Below the pieces are notes generated by a model. It was not told where the DNA came from. It saw nothing but the letters and a program-made list of their open reading frames with translations, and made no database searches. The position numbers and the translations under genes were made by a program. 64,000 bases of DNA from Paragorgia papillata (Eukaryota > Cnidaria > Anthozoa > Scleralcyonacea > Coralliidae), in the NCBI GenBank assembly GCA_035771165.1, contig JAWNZC010000220.1:1041001-1105000 (forward strand), given 5' to 3'. The stretch's first letter is position 1, and each line of letters starts with the position of its first letter. Shown one piece after another: positions 55,001-64,000 of this stretch.

Positions 55001-55263
55001 CCTGGCAAAAAAATGTTAAAAAAACAAAGTTAAAGCCAGGAAAGGCTTATTAAGATGCACATAAAAGAATATTCAAATTAGTCGCTATTATGAAAGTGGT
55101 CTATAGTCAACTTAAAAAAAATACATACAATACTTTCCTTATAAAACTAAGTTAGGACTAAATTAATACTTTATATACACCTTTCTCCAGTTTTTTCTTC
55201 TTTCGTAGTAAATAGCATTGTCTAGAAGCTTTTGAGCCTCCATGACTACAGTTGCATGTAGAT
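49060..55263 (-). CDS. TPR-like protein, 3' nine exons; family not identified
   Basis: Nine exons join in one frame with GT/AG borders: 55263-55181, 55001-54909, 53735-53637, 53554-53402, 52751-52698, 52208-52068, 51457-51378, 50166-50057 and 49478-49060 (stop TAG), about 409 residues. The first listed exon begins mid-codon, so at least one upstream exon is missing. Helical pairs such as YYERRKNWRKAILCYDDLL and KLTEHDKAIILFEKAIKTL look like tetratricopeptide repeats, followed by a segment ending ALVLDVSNP. The last exon encodes a Ser/Thr/Lys-rich, probably disordered tail. The donor at 53402 (CCG|GTAGTT) is weak. Exon 50166-50057 is open in two frames; the one used (YLPTIRCC...) is the only one that fits both neighbours. 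I cannot name the protein. Confidence 0.7.
49685..49975. repeat. Minisatellite of AACGTTCYAATTAGAAC units
   Basis: Irregular tandem units of about 20-40 bp built on ATTAGAACAAA and GAAACATTCTAATTA, in the last intron of the TPR-like gene. Confidence 0.85.
50188..50583. mobile_element. Inverted-repeat element made of TTCAACATYGTTGAA motifs
   Basis: Ends GGCTGGCCAAACGCTTTC / complement of GGCCTGGCCAAATGCTTTC. The interior repeats GTTCAACATTGTTGAA palindromes and TTTGGCCA. Confidence 0.8.
50735..50875. mobile_element. Palindromic MITE, relative of 2820-3331
   Basis: Shares CTCGTTTTCATGTGCGAAAT, AAAAGAATCTTTACTCTAAA and CGGCCATTTATGAATAAG with the 3-kb copy. The left arm is shortened. Confidence 0.7.
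51583..52053. mobile_element. TTAA palindrome (GGGATTGGC family), full length
   Basis: TTAA-AGGGGATTGGCATT at the left and AGTGCTATTGCCCT-TTAA at the right, with arms of more than 180 bp. Sister of 21197-21602. In an intron of the TPR-like gene. Confidence 0.85.
52893..53155. repeat. (TGTGT)n and (GCTGT)n pentanucleotide microsatellite
   Basis: Two adjacent blocks differing by one base per unit. The Cys/Val/Leu frames on + and the His/Ser/Thr/Gln frame on - are artefacts. Confidence 0.95.
53188..53378. mobile_element. Inverted-repeat MITE next to a TPR-gene donor
   Basis: ACAGTCATTTGCAATATAC at the left, complement of ATAGTCATTTGCAAAATAC at the right, with inner TTCACCAAMATG and GTTCGT motifs. 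It lies only 24 bp downstream of the exon end at 53402 on the minus strand. Confidence 0.75.
53912..54343. mobile_element. TTAA palindrome (AGTGCC family)
   Basis: TTAA-AGTGCCTATGAAATGG at the left, TTTCATAGGCA at the right followed by TTATTATTA instead of TTAA. Arms of about 150 bp. Confidence 0.78.
54389..54609. mobile_element. Palindromic dispersed element, copy 2
   Basis: Near-identical to 8588-8809. Confidence 0.8.
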
Positions 55264-55779
55264 CTGAAACTGCATGTCTTTTCACGACATATTTTATCAT
55301 TCAGTACTGAATATCAATGTATAAATCAAATACTTATCAGCCATTGTCATGATTATGAGTCATGAACGCGAATGACGAAGCACTCCAAAACTAATGAATG
55401 AATGATATGATATATAATCTTCGTTGGCTTCGCTTGCAGGTTAATGTATATAAAAAACTAAGTGATAAACCATCAGAAACTCTATTTATATTAAAACTGA
55501 ATAAATAATAAAGTGGCGGACTTGCCACCTGTAATAAGCCAAACTGATGTCTTATTGGTCGTTTTATAGCAAATACTTCAAATAACACTTCTTATATAGA
55601 AATGATACTGACAATATGGCCGAATTTATCGTTGCTTTTGAAATCGTTCGCGGGTGCAAATTCAAATGCATGTCATTCGCGATGTTGCGCATCGGCTTGC
55701 CATGCGCGAAACAATGATGATGTGGGCATCACATTACTCGCTTCGTTTGTTTTAAGAACCTGCAGGCTGATTTGATTCA

Positions 55780-56075
55780 CCATCAAAATGGGTTCCTAAT
55801 AACCATGCATGGTTATTTATAGGGACCCATTTTTGGTGGTTATTTTGCCATGCGCTGCAACTAAGATAAGATGGATTTTATGAATGAACCATGGTTATTA
55901 TATAGGGACCCATTTTTGGCGGTTATTCTGCCATGAGCTGCAACAAAGACAGATTTTGTCAATTAACCATGGTTATTAGGGACCCATTTTTGGTGGTTAT
56001 TTTTCTATGAGCTAAATAATCATCAAAAATGGGTCCTGAATAACTATGGTTATAAGGCACAGATTTTTGCATGGT
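55780..56075. repeat. ~95-bp tandem repeat with GGGACCCATTTTTGGTGG
   Basis: Three to four diverged tandem units each with ACCATGGTTAT, GGGACCCATTTTTGG and GGTTATTTTGCCATG, plus an inverted unit (CATCAAAAATGGGTCC). Confidence 0.75.
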
Positions 56076-56289
56076 GGTTATTTGCCCATGAACTGATACA
56101 GCCTAAACTTGGATGAATTATGTAAAGCATAATCTTATCTTAGTTGATCTTATTCAATATCCACCAAATATTATAATCATGCGGGGCATGTTGGGTCAGT
56201 GGTTAGTTTGCGTGGTTAGGGTATCACTATAAACCCAAAATATGATATTACTGTATATGGATTCCATTTAATGTGTATAGTTGGACTGG

Positions 56290-56960
56290 CAAAATATTTT
56301 TTTGATTTGAGCTTTTATTTGTTGTTATATTGAGGTTTGTATTTCCAAAGTGGTAATGAGAATGACGTCTATGTAGGCATAATTTGCATACACAATGTTC
56401 AGAAATATTACTCAATTCACATGTTAATGGCTACCAATCTCGTTCCCAGAGCCCACGTTCCCCACCCGGGAAACGAGAGACTCTGGGATAATCAGTTCAA
56501 ATCACAGGATTCTTGTTATTCCGGTTGAGGTACGCATGCGTAAATATTACAGCATCTACACACATACGGCGAAGATATCGATCGCGGCAACGTCTTCACT
56601 GGAGTCTTGTCGTCCGACATCTTTGTTATTTTGGTTTTATTAATTCTACTTCCGGTCACTGCGTGCTCACTATTCAGCCAATAACGTAACGATTTGAAAC
56701 GGATTATCCCAGAGTCTCTCGTTTCCCGGGTGGGGAACGTGGGCTCTGGGAACGAGATTGAATAGATACTTGAATAGTATATTCTGTATTTTATCATTTC
56801 TTTCATTAAAACTTTCAAGCGTTTATCATAAGAAAAGAAAAAAACACACACAAATGCCTACATGGACGTCATCCTCATTAACGTTTTGGAAATACAAACC
56901 TCAATATAACAACAATTGTCAATCAGAAAATATTTTGGCATTCAACTATTCACTTTGTAT
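56290..56960. mobile_element. Palindromic element with a nested MITE
   Basis: Outer arms (GCCAAAATATTTTTTTGAT... and complement around 56850-56940) share AGGTTTGTATTTCCAAA and GACGTCYATGTAGGCA. The right arm is the same repeat as 9735-10215 but lacks the TA-MITE found there. Confidence 0.65.
56428..56757. mobile_element. MITE with ~60-bp terminal inverted repeats
   Basis: CAATCTCGTTCCCAGAGCCC at the left is exactly complementary to the right end; both arms continue through ACGTTCCCCACCCGGGAAAC. Confidence 0.85.
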
Positions 56961-57057
56961 AGAATCCAGTATAGGGTGATTATAATTATGCATGTTTGCA
57001 AACAATTCTACTTTTGTCTTATCTGAAGGCCACTTTTCAGTTTTCATTGCGTCCGCT

Positions 57058-57212
57058 TTGCCCGCGCGTGCAGAGTGCCCCTTTGCCCATGCGTGCAGAG
57101 CGCCCCTTTGCCCGTGCGCGCAGAGCGTCCCCCTGTGCCCGTGCGTGCAGAGCGTCCCCCTTTGCCCGTGCGTGCAGAGCGCCCCCTGTGCCCGTGCATG
57201 CAGAGCGTCCTG
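57058..57212. repeat. GC-rich ~30-bp minisatellite
   Basis: Five to six units built on TTTGCCCGTGCGTGCAGAGC with CCCC spacers, about 60% GC in AT-rich surroundings. Open frames on both strands are artefacts. Confidence 0.9.
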
Positions 57213-58355
57213 GAGCTGTGAGCTGTCCGCTTTGAAAGTTGAAAATTTTCAACTTCCAAAGCGAACTACAGTATAGACATGTAGAATAAACAGTGCGCCC
57301 GCGCGGGGGAAGCTCCCTCTGAAGTGGCCTTTCCCACCCTGTTGACATGTACAACTTCCACATATTAGTGCCACGTACGAAGCCGACTGCATGGTCCACC
57401 TGTGAATAAGTGCCTTGTTGTGTTGTGTGCCGGCTGTGTCTTGCTATAGGCAGGAGGCATAAAGCATCTGATTTCTAAAGTAAGTGACATCGTTAAAACT
57501 TTGTTTGCATTCAAATACACTTTTTGTCAATAGAATTAATGAAGCGGTCATTTTATTGACATGCATTTGTGCATAGATATTCAAATAACGAATGAACTCA
57601 GGGAATATTGGGTCAGAGATTACCAGTTATAATTTTTATTTGGGCTAAAGTATCTGTCTTTATTATTGCGTGTTGTTTATGTTCTCGTTTCTGTAATTCG
57701 TTTACTGTGATTAGCTGGACGAGTTGGTCCATGGTTTGTCCTTTAATGAGCAAGTCAACCAGTTTCATACAGTACTGGCACTGTTAATTGCAAAGCGTGG
57801 TCAATTAGTCGAATAAGTCGATAGCTCGTAATCATTATTGACTGCGACAGTCGTGCTAGGTTTTTGAATAAATTTCAACACGAAACCCAAAGTTTAAACG
57901 CAAATATTTATCCTCAAAATAGTCCCAAGCACCTCCCTGTTCAAATAATTGGACGAACTCGGTTCAAACGAATATGGAGATATTCACCTAAGCGAAGAGG
58001 ATGCTTTGTTAGTAGTGGTTTCCTGCTCGTCTTCGAAGTATTTTGATCCTATCGTATTACTGGATTGTTGTTGGGGGCGGCGGATATTAACTGCAGAAAG
58101 CATTGTTATTAACTTCGGAATATACTTTGTAATATGAAGCAAAGAAAATGCTATGTTGACTGTCTTCGTTTTGTTGCTCCTTTTGTGTCGTCAACCGAAG
58201 TAAAGGAAAGCAACCGACACCATATCGAGAGTAAAGGGTTGTTTTTCGGACCTTCTGGTAATTGGCTGGTGAAATTCAACAAGAGACCGTTTGTGAAAGC
58301 GTCAGTCAGTTGGTAATTCAAGCAGATTTTGGTGCGAGTTGACGTGTGAAGAAGT
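57213..58355. other. Upstream region of the 448-residue gene
   Basis: No exon or repeat recognised with confidence. It must hold the promoter and 5'UTR of the gene at 58356 and possibly the missing first exon(s) of the minus-strand TPR-like gene; neither could be placed. Confidence 0.4.
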
Positions 58356-59702
58356 ATGAGTTCAACGACCATAAACTCTTCATCTTCGCAGACGTTGAAG
58401 ACAAGTAAGATCCCTATTCCAATTCCAAACAGCAGTGTACGAGAAAGCGTGTCTGAGGCGAAGAAGCCACCTTTTGAGCGAGGGAAATCGGCTGGAGAAC
58501 TGAAACAGAGGCTTGCCTCTGCCGTGAGTGCGAAGATTGCCGCCGCGAATAAAGATGGAAGGACTACTCCGAATAATAACAGAGGGATTGAGTATCTTTT
58601 ACAGAGAAAGAAACAACCCGATAGTCGACTGAATACTAAGGCGATAGCTTTTCAGAAACCAGCACGAAATAGCAATGGGGATCCCGTTAAGGGTGACCGA
58701 ACCGAGGCTAGAAATGGCGGTAATTTGAAAGGCACGAGTACTGACTTAAGTAGACCTGTCCTACAAAAGTCCTTATTGAATGCGTTAATGAGTAGTCGAA
58801 AGCCATCTGGAGTACCACAAGGGAAAGCAGCGACTGTAGCATCTAGAGTTGATGCAACGTCTGCAAACAGAAACTCAACGGTTTCAACGGTTGCTGGACG
58901 GTCTATGGGGAGTGGGAACAAGCCGTCCAATGTCGCTGGTGGGACAACGAGGAACGGAGCTGAAAATAATTCAGGAATTACGCCAAGTTCTCTTCAAGGG
59001 ACGAAAAAGCTAGAACTATCTGTAGATGGTGCTAGAAAATTACCGTTAAATGAAAATGGCGAAACTAAAGCGAGCTCAAGTTTACGCTCCAATATCGCTG
59101 GTGGGACAACGAGGAACGGAGCTGAAAATAATTCAAGAATTACGCCAAGTTCTCTTCAAGGGACGAAAAAGCTAGAACTATCTGTAGATGGTGCTAGAAA
59201 ATTACCGTTGAGTGAAAATGGCGAAACTAAAGCGAGCTCAAGTTTACTGGAGAAAACCGTTGTCAAATTAAAGGATCCTATTATCAAACCAAAGCTAAAA
59301 GAAAAAGTTAACGAAACCAAGAGTGTTGGCACCACTGATGAAAAACAGATGGCTGAGAAAAAAAATTTCCCCGAGAAACAGGTCTCGCCGAACAAACAGC
59401 TTTTTTCTGGAACTGAAAATCGAGGTAGTCTGACACGGACGAATGCAAAACCGACAGTTGCACCCAAACCGAATTCAGCTTTAAGGTCTAAAATGGCTCC
59501 GGGGAAGAGTTCGGTAGTTCCGAAAAAACAAGATAATTTTCGAGAAGATTTATTGGAAATGTTGGAGGCGAACGTTGGGAGTTGCAAGATAGCTGCGTTT
59601 CAAGCTATGGAAGACTTTTCGGTTTTAAGAATGAGAGTTTATCGGATTCGCGGCGATCTGGAACGGTTAAAAAGAGAAAGAGAAAAACGGACTCCTCTTT
59701 AA
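58356..59702 (+). CDS. Basic low-complexity protein with internal duplication; unknown
   Basis: Uninterrupted 448-codon frame starting at ATG 58356 (context AAGTATGAG) and ending TAA. Rich in Ser, Thr, Asn, Lys and Arg, so mostly disordered and basic. Residues about 192-300 are two near-identical 54-residue units (each with AGGTTRNGAENNS, SSLQGTKKLELSVDGARKLPL and GETKASSSL), matching a 162-bp DNA period (58929 and 59091). The last 55 residues (from REDLLEML to DLERLKREREK) look like a coiled coil and are the only folded-looking part. The long frame, even codon use and no stops support a real gene. I recognise no family; a cytoskeletal or nuclear adaptor is only a guess. AATAAA lies at 59717. 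Confidence 0.8.
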   Translation: MSSTTINSSSSQTLKTSKIPIPIPNSSVRESVSEAKKPPFERGKSAGELKQRLASAVSAKIAAANKDGRTTPNNNRGIEYLLQRKKQPDSRLNTKAIAFQKPARNSNGDPVKGDRTEARNGGNLKGTSTDLSRPVLQKSLLNALMSSRKPSGVPQGKAATVASRVDATSANRNSTVSTVAGRSMGSGNKPSNVAGGTTRNGAENNSGITPSSLQGTKKLELSVDGARKLPLNENGETKASSSLRSNIAGGTTRNGAENNSRITPSSLQGTKKLELSVDGARKLPLSENGETKASSSLLEKTVVKLKDPIIKPKLKEKVNETKSVGTTDEKQMAEKKNFPEKQVSPNKQLFSGTENRGSLTRTNAKPTVAPKPNSALRSKMAPGKSSVVPKKQDNFREDLLEMLEANVGSCKIAAFQAMEDFSVLRMRVYRIRGDLERLKREREKRTPL

Positions 59703-59975
59703 TTCTATGAAATTAGAATAAAATTTTATGAAATAAGAACAAAATTCTATGATATTAGAGTGAAATTCCATGAAATTAGAATGAAATTCCATGAAATTAG
59801 AACGAAATTCTATAAAATTAGAACGAAATTCTATGAAATTAGAACGAAATTCCATGAAATTAGAACGAGATTCTATGAAATTAAAACGAGATTCTATGAA
59901 TTTAGAACGAAATTCTATGAAATTAGAATGAAATTCTATGAAATTAGAACGAAATTCTGTGAAATTAGAACTTAG
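59703..59975. repeat. 17-18-bp minisatellite directly after the stop codon
   Basis: About fifteen units of GAAATTCTATGAAATTAGAAC. The first units contain AATAAA (59717-59722), so the array is the 3'UTR or lies just past it. Confidence 0.9.
59717..59722 (+). terminator. Candidate polyadenylation signal
   Basis: AATAAA 15 bp after the stop at 59700-59702, inside the minisatellite. Very close to the stop, so a later signal is possible. Confidence 0.35.
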
Positions 59976-60629
59976 ATATAGGAAGGAACCTATTTGATCA
60001 AAAGCGACGCCATCTTGAATTCGCAATGCAATGTGAACAAGGGTAACAAGCTCAGTTTAATACAATGATTTCTTAGTGTGGAGAAATTGTTGTCATAAAA
60101 AACAATTATAAAGATAAATTTAACGTATTTTGTCTCCAGATTAAACAATCACGTTTTGAATTGAGTTTGTAGTCGAATGAGGCACTATTACTAACTTCAG
60201 AAGCAAAATATTTTCACAGATGTCACGCTTTCAAAATGCTCAACTTCAAAAAGATTTGAAAGTTGAGAAAATCACCGGTCTGTGTTCGAGCTGGCTTTGT
60301 GACGTTATAGTTGGTAAAGACAAGACGGATTATTCTAAAACGCGAAGGGAAAAAGTAGGCATGCTTGGGCGTACATGTATCTACTGCGTCGGGATGTGAT
60401 CGGAATTCGATTTGGCCGTCCCGAAGAATATTCTATTGTTACTTGACTAACATCGGAAAACCTTGCATGCCAACATAGTATCTACTCGCATGCGCAGTAG
60501 ATACAAAAACTCTTGGGAATTTTTGCATATATTATTCAACCGCAATGACGTTCTTGAAATAAATATGGCACTGTTCCCGTTATATGGATCTACATCGACG
60601 TAATGTTTAAACAGTCGCTCATCTAAAGA

Positions 60630-61075
60630 CAGTTAGGGTGACCCTTCTAGAAGGGTTACCCTTCCAGAAGGGTTACCCTTTGAAGCGAGTCAAAAGATAG
60701 CCCTTGTTTACATGGAGTAGGGGCGACCCTTGTAGCAGGGTTAACTCTTCTAGTAGGGTCACATTACTTCTGCGTGACCATTTCCCTATATTTCCGGTTT
60801 ACATGTTATTGTTGGCGTCATTTGCTCGATATCTTCAAAAGACTTCACAAGGTGTATAAGAACAGGAAGGGCAGCCACAAAATCGTTAAGACATTTGTCA
60901 TTTTATCCGGTACGCGTTTTTCGTCTCATTGAAACATAACCCGGCTGCCTATGTAAACAAAAAGATAGCCCTGCCGCCCTCCCCCCAGGGTCACCCTAGC
61001 ACTCATGTAAACGAAACACGGAAAGACAATGAACTAGGGTAACCCTTCTAGAAGGGTCTGCTTTAGGTTAGAGGC
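60630..61075. mobile_element. Inverted-repeat element with AGGGTNACCCTTCTAGAAGGGT ends
   Basis: GGGTGACCCTTCTAGAAGGG at the left and GGGTAACCCTTCTAGAAGGG at the right, each itself palindromic; variants recur inside (GGTTACCCTTCCAGAAGG, AGCAGGGTTAAC). Confidence 0.65.
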
Positions 61076-61539
61076 TGTCATTTCAACAGGGAAACCTTAC
61101 CGCTTTATCGATTGAATGTGTTTAGTCAACTAATGTTTTGTTAAGCAATTAACCACTTGATTATAAAACCGGTTTTACTGGTACACTTCCATTGTCTTTA
61201 GGGAGCAAAACAAAGACAAACCAGGACATGACGACCTGTTCCATTATCCACACTTCAAAATCACACATTGCTCAACAATGATTCAGAATATCTGGAGTAT
61301 GTTCTGTCAGTTGACAGTTGTATGAACGTAATCACAACGTCCCCCCCCCCCCTCCCCCCCTTCTTAATATTTCAGAAGACTAAGGTTTCTTTAATATATA
61401 TGTATTTTGCGAGTTTGAGTTTCTTTGGCAAGAGGACTAGACTGGAGAGGCTATTGGCTAAGGTATTAGGAATTCTTCAATCTTCATGATGCGATTGCGC
61501 AATGCAACGCAGATCCACTCGTGTCAACAGTTTTAGGGG

Positions 61540-61755
61540 CTGTTTACATGAGCCGGGCTAGCTCGGCTAACTGGGCTGACTCGTGTCACGAAATTATTTC
61601 CTCGGCCACAAAAAGAGATTTTAATCAATGTTAGGATTTGTTTACATCTAAACTAAACCAATTCTTCTTTGTACATTTAGTTTATGCGAGTTTCAAATCT
61701 ACTGCAGTGAGATCCTAATCAATCGCGTGAGCCCAGTTAACTGGGCTCGCAACGA
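61540..61755. repeat. Dispersed repeat, copy 2, with inverted ends
   Basis: Matches 6665-6865. Ends GAGCCGGGCTAGCTCGG and AGCCCAGTTAACTGGGCT. Confidence 0.6.
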
Positions 61756-62194
61756 CGCTGTATGTTTTCCAAAATAAACATTGTAAATTATACAAAATTA
61801 GAAGGTGAAACAAATGTAGGTTTATTTCATATTCATAGACATGCTGGGCTCTCATATTCATCAATAGATTACGCTTTCCGCCTGGTCAATCTATAGCAAA
61901 TATACATTATTTCCAAAACCAGCCCCTGGCCCCCTGGAGATAACGCGATGACAGCCTGTTGCGCAAGTGTTCCACGAAACCGGTTGGCGTGTGAACAGAA
62001 CCAGTTTAGAACGAAATATTTTGCACATATGCCCCGCCAGTGATGCCCGCGCGTTTTACCATAACCCGTGCGTCTACGAAGCTTATAGCTCTGCCAGAGA
62101 AAAGAGGCATATATGCCTTCCAAATTAAAATGCGCATTGCTTTTTCGAATATTTGCAACGTCTCTATTCATAGAAAAATTAAAGCGTAAGCATA

Positions 62195-62405
62195 AAGTTG
62201 CCAGCCGGCCACTAATAGAACGTTGTCAGCTTACTAAATAGCACGTTTTCGGTTACTGGTAGCACGTTGCCAGCCACTAATAACATATTACTAGGCCTCT
62301 AGTACGTTACCAGTTATCGGTAACACGTTACCAGCCGCTGATAGCACGTTAGTATCTACTAAATAACACGTTGCCAGCTATTTATAGCACGTTACCAGCC
62401 AACGT
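62195..62405. repeat. Degenerate ~20-bp tandem repeat upstream of ALDH1L
   Basis: About nine or ten units of TAGCACGTTACCAGCC and variants (ACGTTGCCAGC, ACGTTAGTATC). It ends about 240 bp before the ALDH1L start codon, so within or next to the promoter. Confidence 0.8.
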
Positions 62406-62643
62406 TGAAAATACAAAGGGGCGTTTGTAGGGGTGTATTAAAATCCAGCATTTTGATTGGCCAACGTGTTGTTATATAATCCAATTGGAAACGATTATTT
62501 GTGCACGAACTAGTTTTTGGGTCTTCGCCACCCTGAGAGATATCTTGTTACGGTAAATAGTCGAGATTTCTTACATTTCTTGACGAACGCTATCTTTTTA
62601 GTCCTTTTTTATCATCTTATGTTCGAAATCCTGCTCTAGACCA

Positions 62644-63083
62644 ATGTTATCTGCTCGTAATATTTTACAGAATTGTTCCCGTGGTTTTAGAACTTCAGCA
62701 AAGATCATGGCCTCCCTTCGTGTTGCTATCATCGGCCAGTCGCAGTTTGGCATGGACGTCTACAAGAACCTTCGTGCCAAAGGACACGAGATCGTTGGTG
62801 TGTTCACGATCCCAGACGTGAAGGGAAAACCAGATATTCTAGCCAGCGAGGCAGAGAAGGATGGTTTACAAGTGTTTAAGTTCAAAAGGTGGCGGAATAA
62901 AGGCGAACAGAACAGCATAGCCGAGGTTTTTGAACAGTACAAGTCGTGTAACGCCGAACTCAATGTCTTGCCATTTTGTAGCCAGTTTATTCCAATGGAT
63001 GTGATCGATTCGCCGAAACACGGCTCGATTATTTATCATCCATCGCTTCTTCCGAAACACAGAGGTGCTTCCGCTATAAACTG
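62644..63083 (+). CDS. ALDH1L2: 10-formyltetrahydrofolate dehydrogenase, first coding exon
   Basis: 147 codons from ATG 62644 to a donor (AACTG|GTGAGT) that splits a Trp codon; the rest lies beyond the window. Residues from about 26 match the formyltransferase-like hydrolase domain of ALDH1[44 protein letters not shown] and [20 protein letters not shown], which includes the catalytic His (His132 here). The enzyme makes tetrahydrofolate and CO2 from 10-formyl-THF with NADP+. The first 22 residues ([20 protein letters not shown]) are basic and hydroxylated with no acids, like a mitochondrial presequence, so I favour the ALDH1L2 type. A second in-frame ATG at 62707 (MASLRVA, good context ATCATGG) would give a cytosolic ALDH1L1-like form. 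The paralogue choice is tentative. Confidence 0.92.
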
Positions 63084-64000
63084 GTGAGTATTGATAATAA
63101 ATATGTAATTTAATATCTTTCAATGGGCTCTATCACCAATATATTAACTGTTGCTATGCTTGCTCGAAATTGTAAAATTTCGCGTATTTTTGAATCAGAA
63201 AGCCATCTAAGTTCATTCATCTTTTTTATTAGTTATAGTAAAATTAATAACGTCGTTGTTTATTGGCTGAAAACTGTTGCAAAATAATCTAATTTCTTGG
63301 TCTTTGTGCGAACCATTTGTACATGTTGACCATTTTGTCGGCTGTTTCTTTCGTTTTTAATACGAAACACCACACGATAAACACTTGTGTTTCATGCTGT
63401 GTTAAAATACAAGTGTTTTGTTTCATGCTGTGTTAAAATACAAGTGTTTTACGAGCTTTACAAGACATTTGGGACTTGTTTTAGAAGTGTAAAAGTCACT
63501 GTAAATGAGGCTTTGATTTCGATATAAAATATATATTTTATTGCGTGACATTCCTTGGCAGCCTTGCGACACTTTCACAATTTATAGGAACCGATTATAA
63601 AATGTTCATATTTTTTTTAATACTGTGTGTGAATAACGTTTAACGAGTTAGGAACAATTATTTGTTCTTGAGAAGTAGGAAGTAGGAACTAATTTAATTT
63701 AAAGGGACTATTGTTATAAAGTTGCTAATCACCGACAATTCTTTTATGAATACGGCTTGTCTCTTGGAGACAAGATCTTTAGTTTGTTTGAGCTAATATG
63801 CAAATATATGGTTTTTTTTGAAAGGGAGCTTACTGTGTGTTATAGTTTAATATATGAAAATTAATAATATCATAATGGAGATCGAGAAAATCTTGAATTC
63901 TGGAGCCAGTAAACAAAAATATAGGCAGTGGTGCGAAGCGTACAAAAAATCTGAAAATTTTGTATGCTCAGCAGCGGTGCTGAGTGTAAAAAAAATCTGA
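63084..64000. other. Start of ALDH1L intron 1
   Basis: No exon recognised to the window edge. Contains a 33-bp direct duplication with GTTTCATGCTGTG and AAAATACAAGTGTTTT (about 63388-63455) and AT-rich sequence. Confidence 0.55.

Noticed and set aside
57037..57399. Frames on both strands rich in Arg, Ala and Cys
   Set aside because: They are generated by the GC-rich minisatellite; both strands are open for the same reason.
59703..59975. CRISPR-like regular spacing
   Set aside because: Units are contiguous with no unique spacers, and the genome is animal; a plain minisatellite.

Overview
The window looks like nuclear DNA from an invertebrate animal. It is AT-rich, has GT/AG introns, canonical metazoan gene families (UQCRC1/MPP-beta, RhoA, NAPE-PLD, ALDH1L), a 5S-rRNA-derived SINE and a very high density of palindromic non-autonomous DNA transposons (MITEs). 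The gene set and repeat style would fit a cnidarian or another early-branching marine animal, but nothing here fixes the species. No prokaryotic operons, CRISPR arrays or viral genes were seen.

Layout. 65-9029 (+): last ten recognisable coding exons of a mitochondrial processing peptidase-beta / complex III core 1 gene, with a 5.4-kb last intron full of nested repeats. 9.1-15.8 kb: no host gene seen, but a minisatellite, a TA-flanked MITE and a 1,500-bp hAT-type element with intact 8-bp target duplication. 15.8-19.7 kb (+): a RhoA gene with a single coding exon and a likely 5'UTR intron. 23.95-24.56 kb (-): a divergent RhoA-like GTPase, tail-to-tail with RhoA, with changed guanine-contact motifs. 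25-36 kb: no convincing gene, many repeats. 36.0-48.0 kb (+): two tandem NAPE-PLD genes, each with four coding exons and a shared upstream segment that is probably a 5'UTR exon. 48.2-49.05 kb: an ~860-bp pentanucleotide microsatellite. 49.06-55.26 kb (-): nine in-phase exons of a TPR-like protein I could not name. 58.36-59.70 kb (+): an intronless 448-residue basic, low-complexity protein with an internal 54-residue duplication. 62.64 kb to the edge (+): first exon of a 10-formyltetrahydrofolate dehydrogenase (ALDH1L) with a likely mitochondrial presequence.

How the genes relate. They are an ordinary mix of housekeeping and lipid-signalling genes, not an operon. The two local duplications (RhoA and NAPE-PLD) are the main gene-level events. 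The strongest pattern outside genes is a set of long near-perfect palindromes ending at TTAA, found in introns and between genes and in one place joined end to end through shared TTAA sites. I found no convincing wholly new biological system. The best leads are the altered GTPase, the NAPE-PLD duplication, the hAT element with a spliceable ORF, and the TTAA palindromes.
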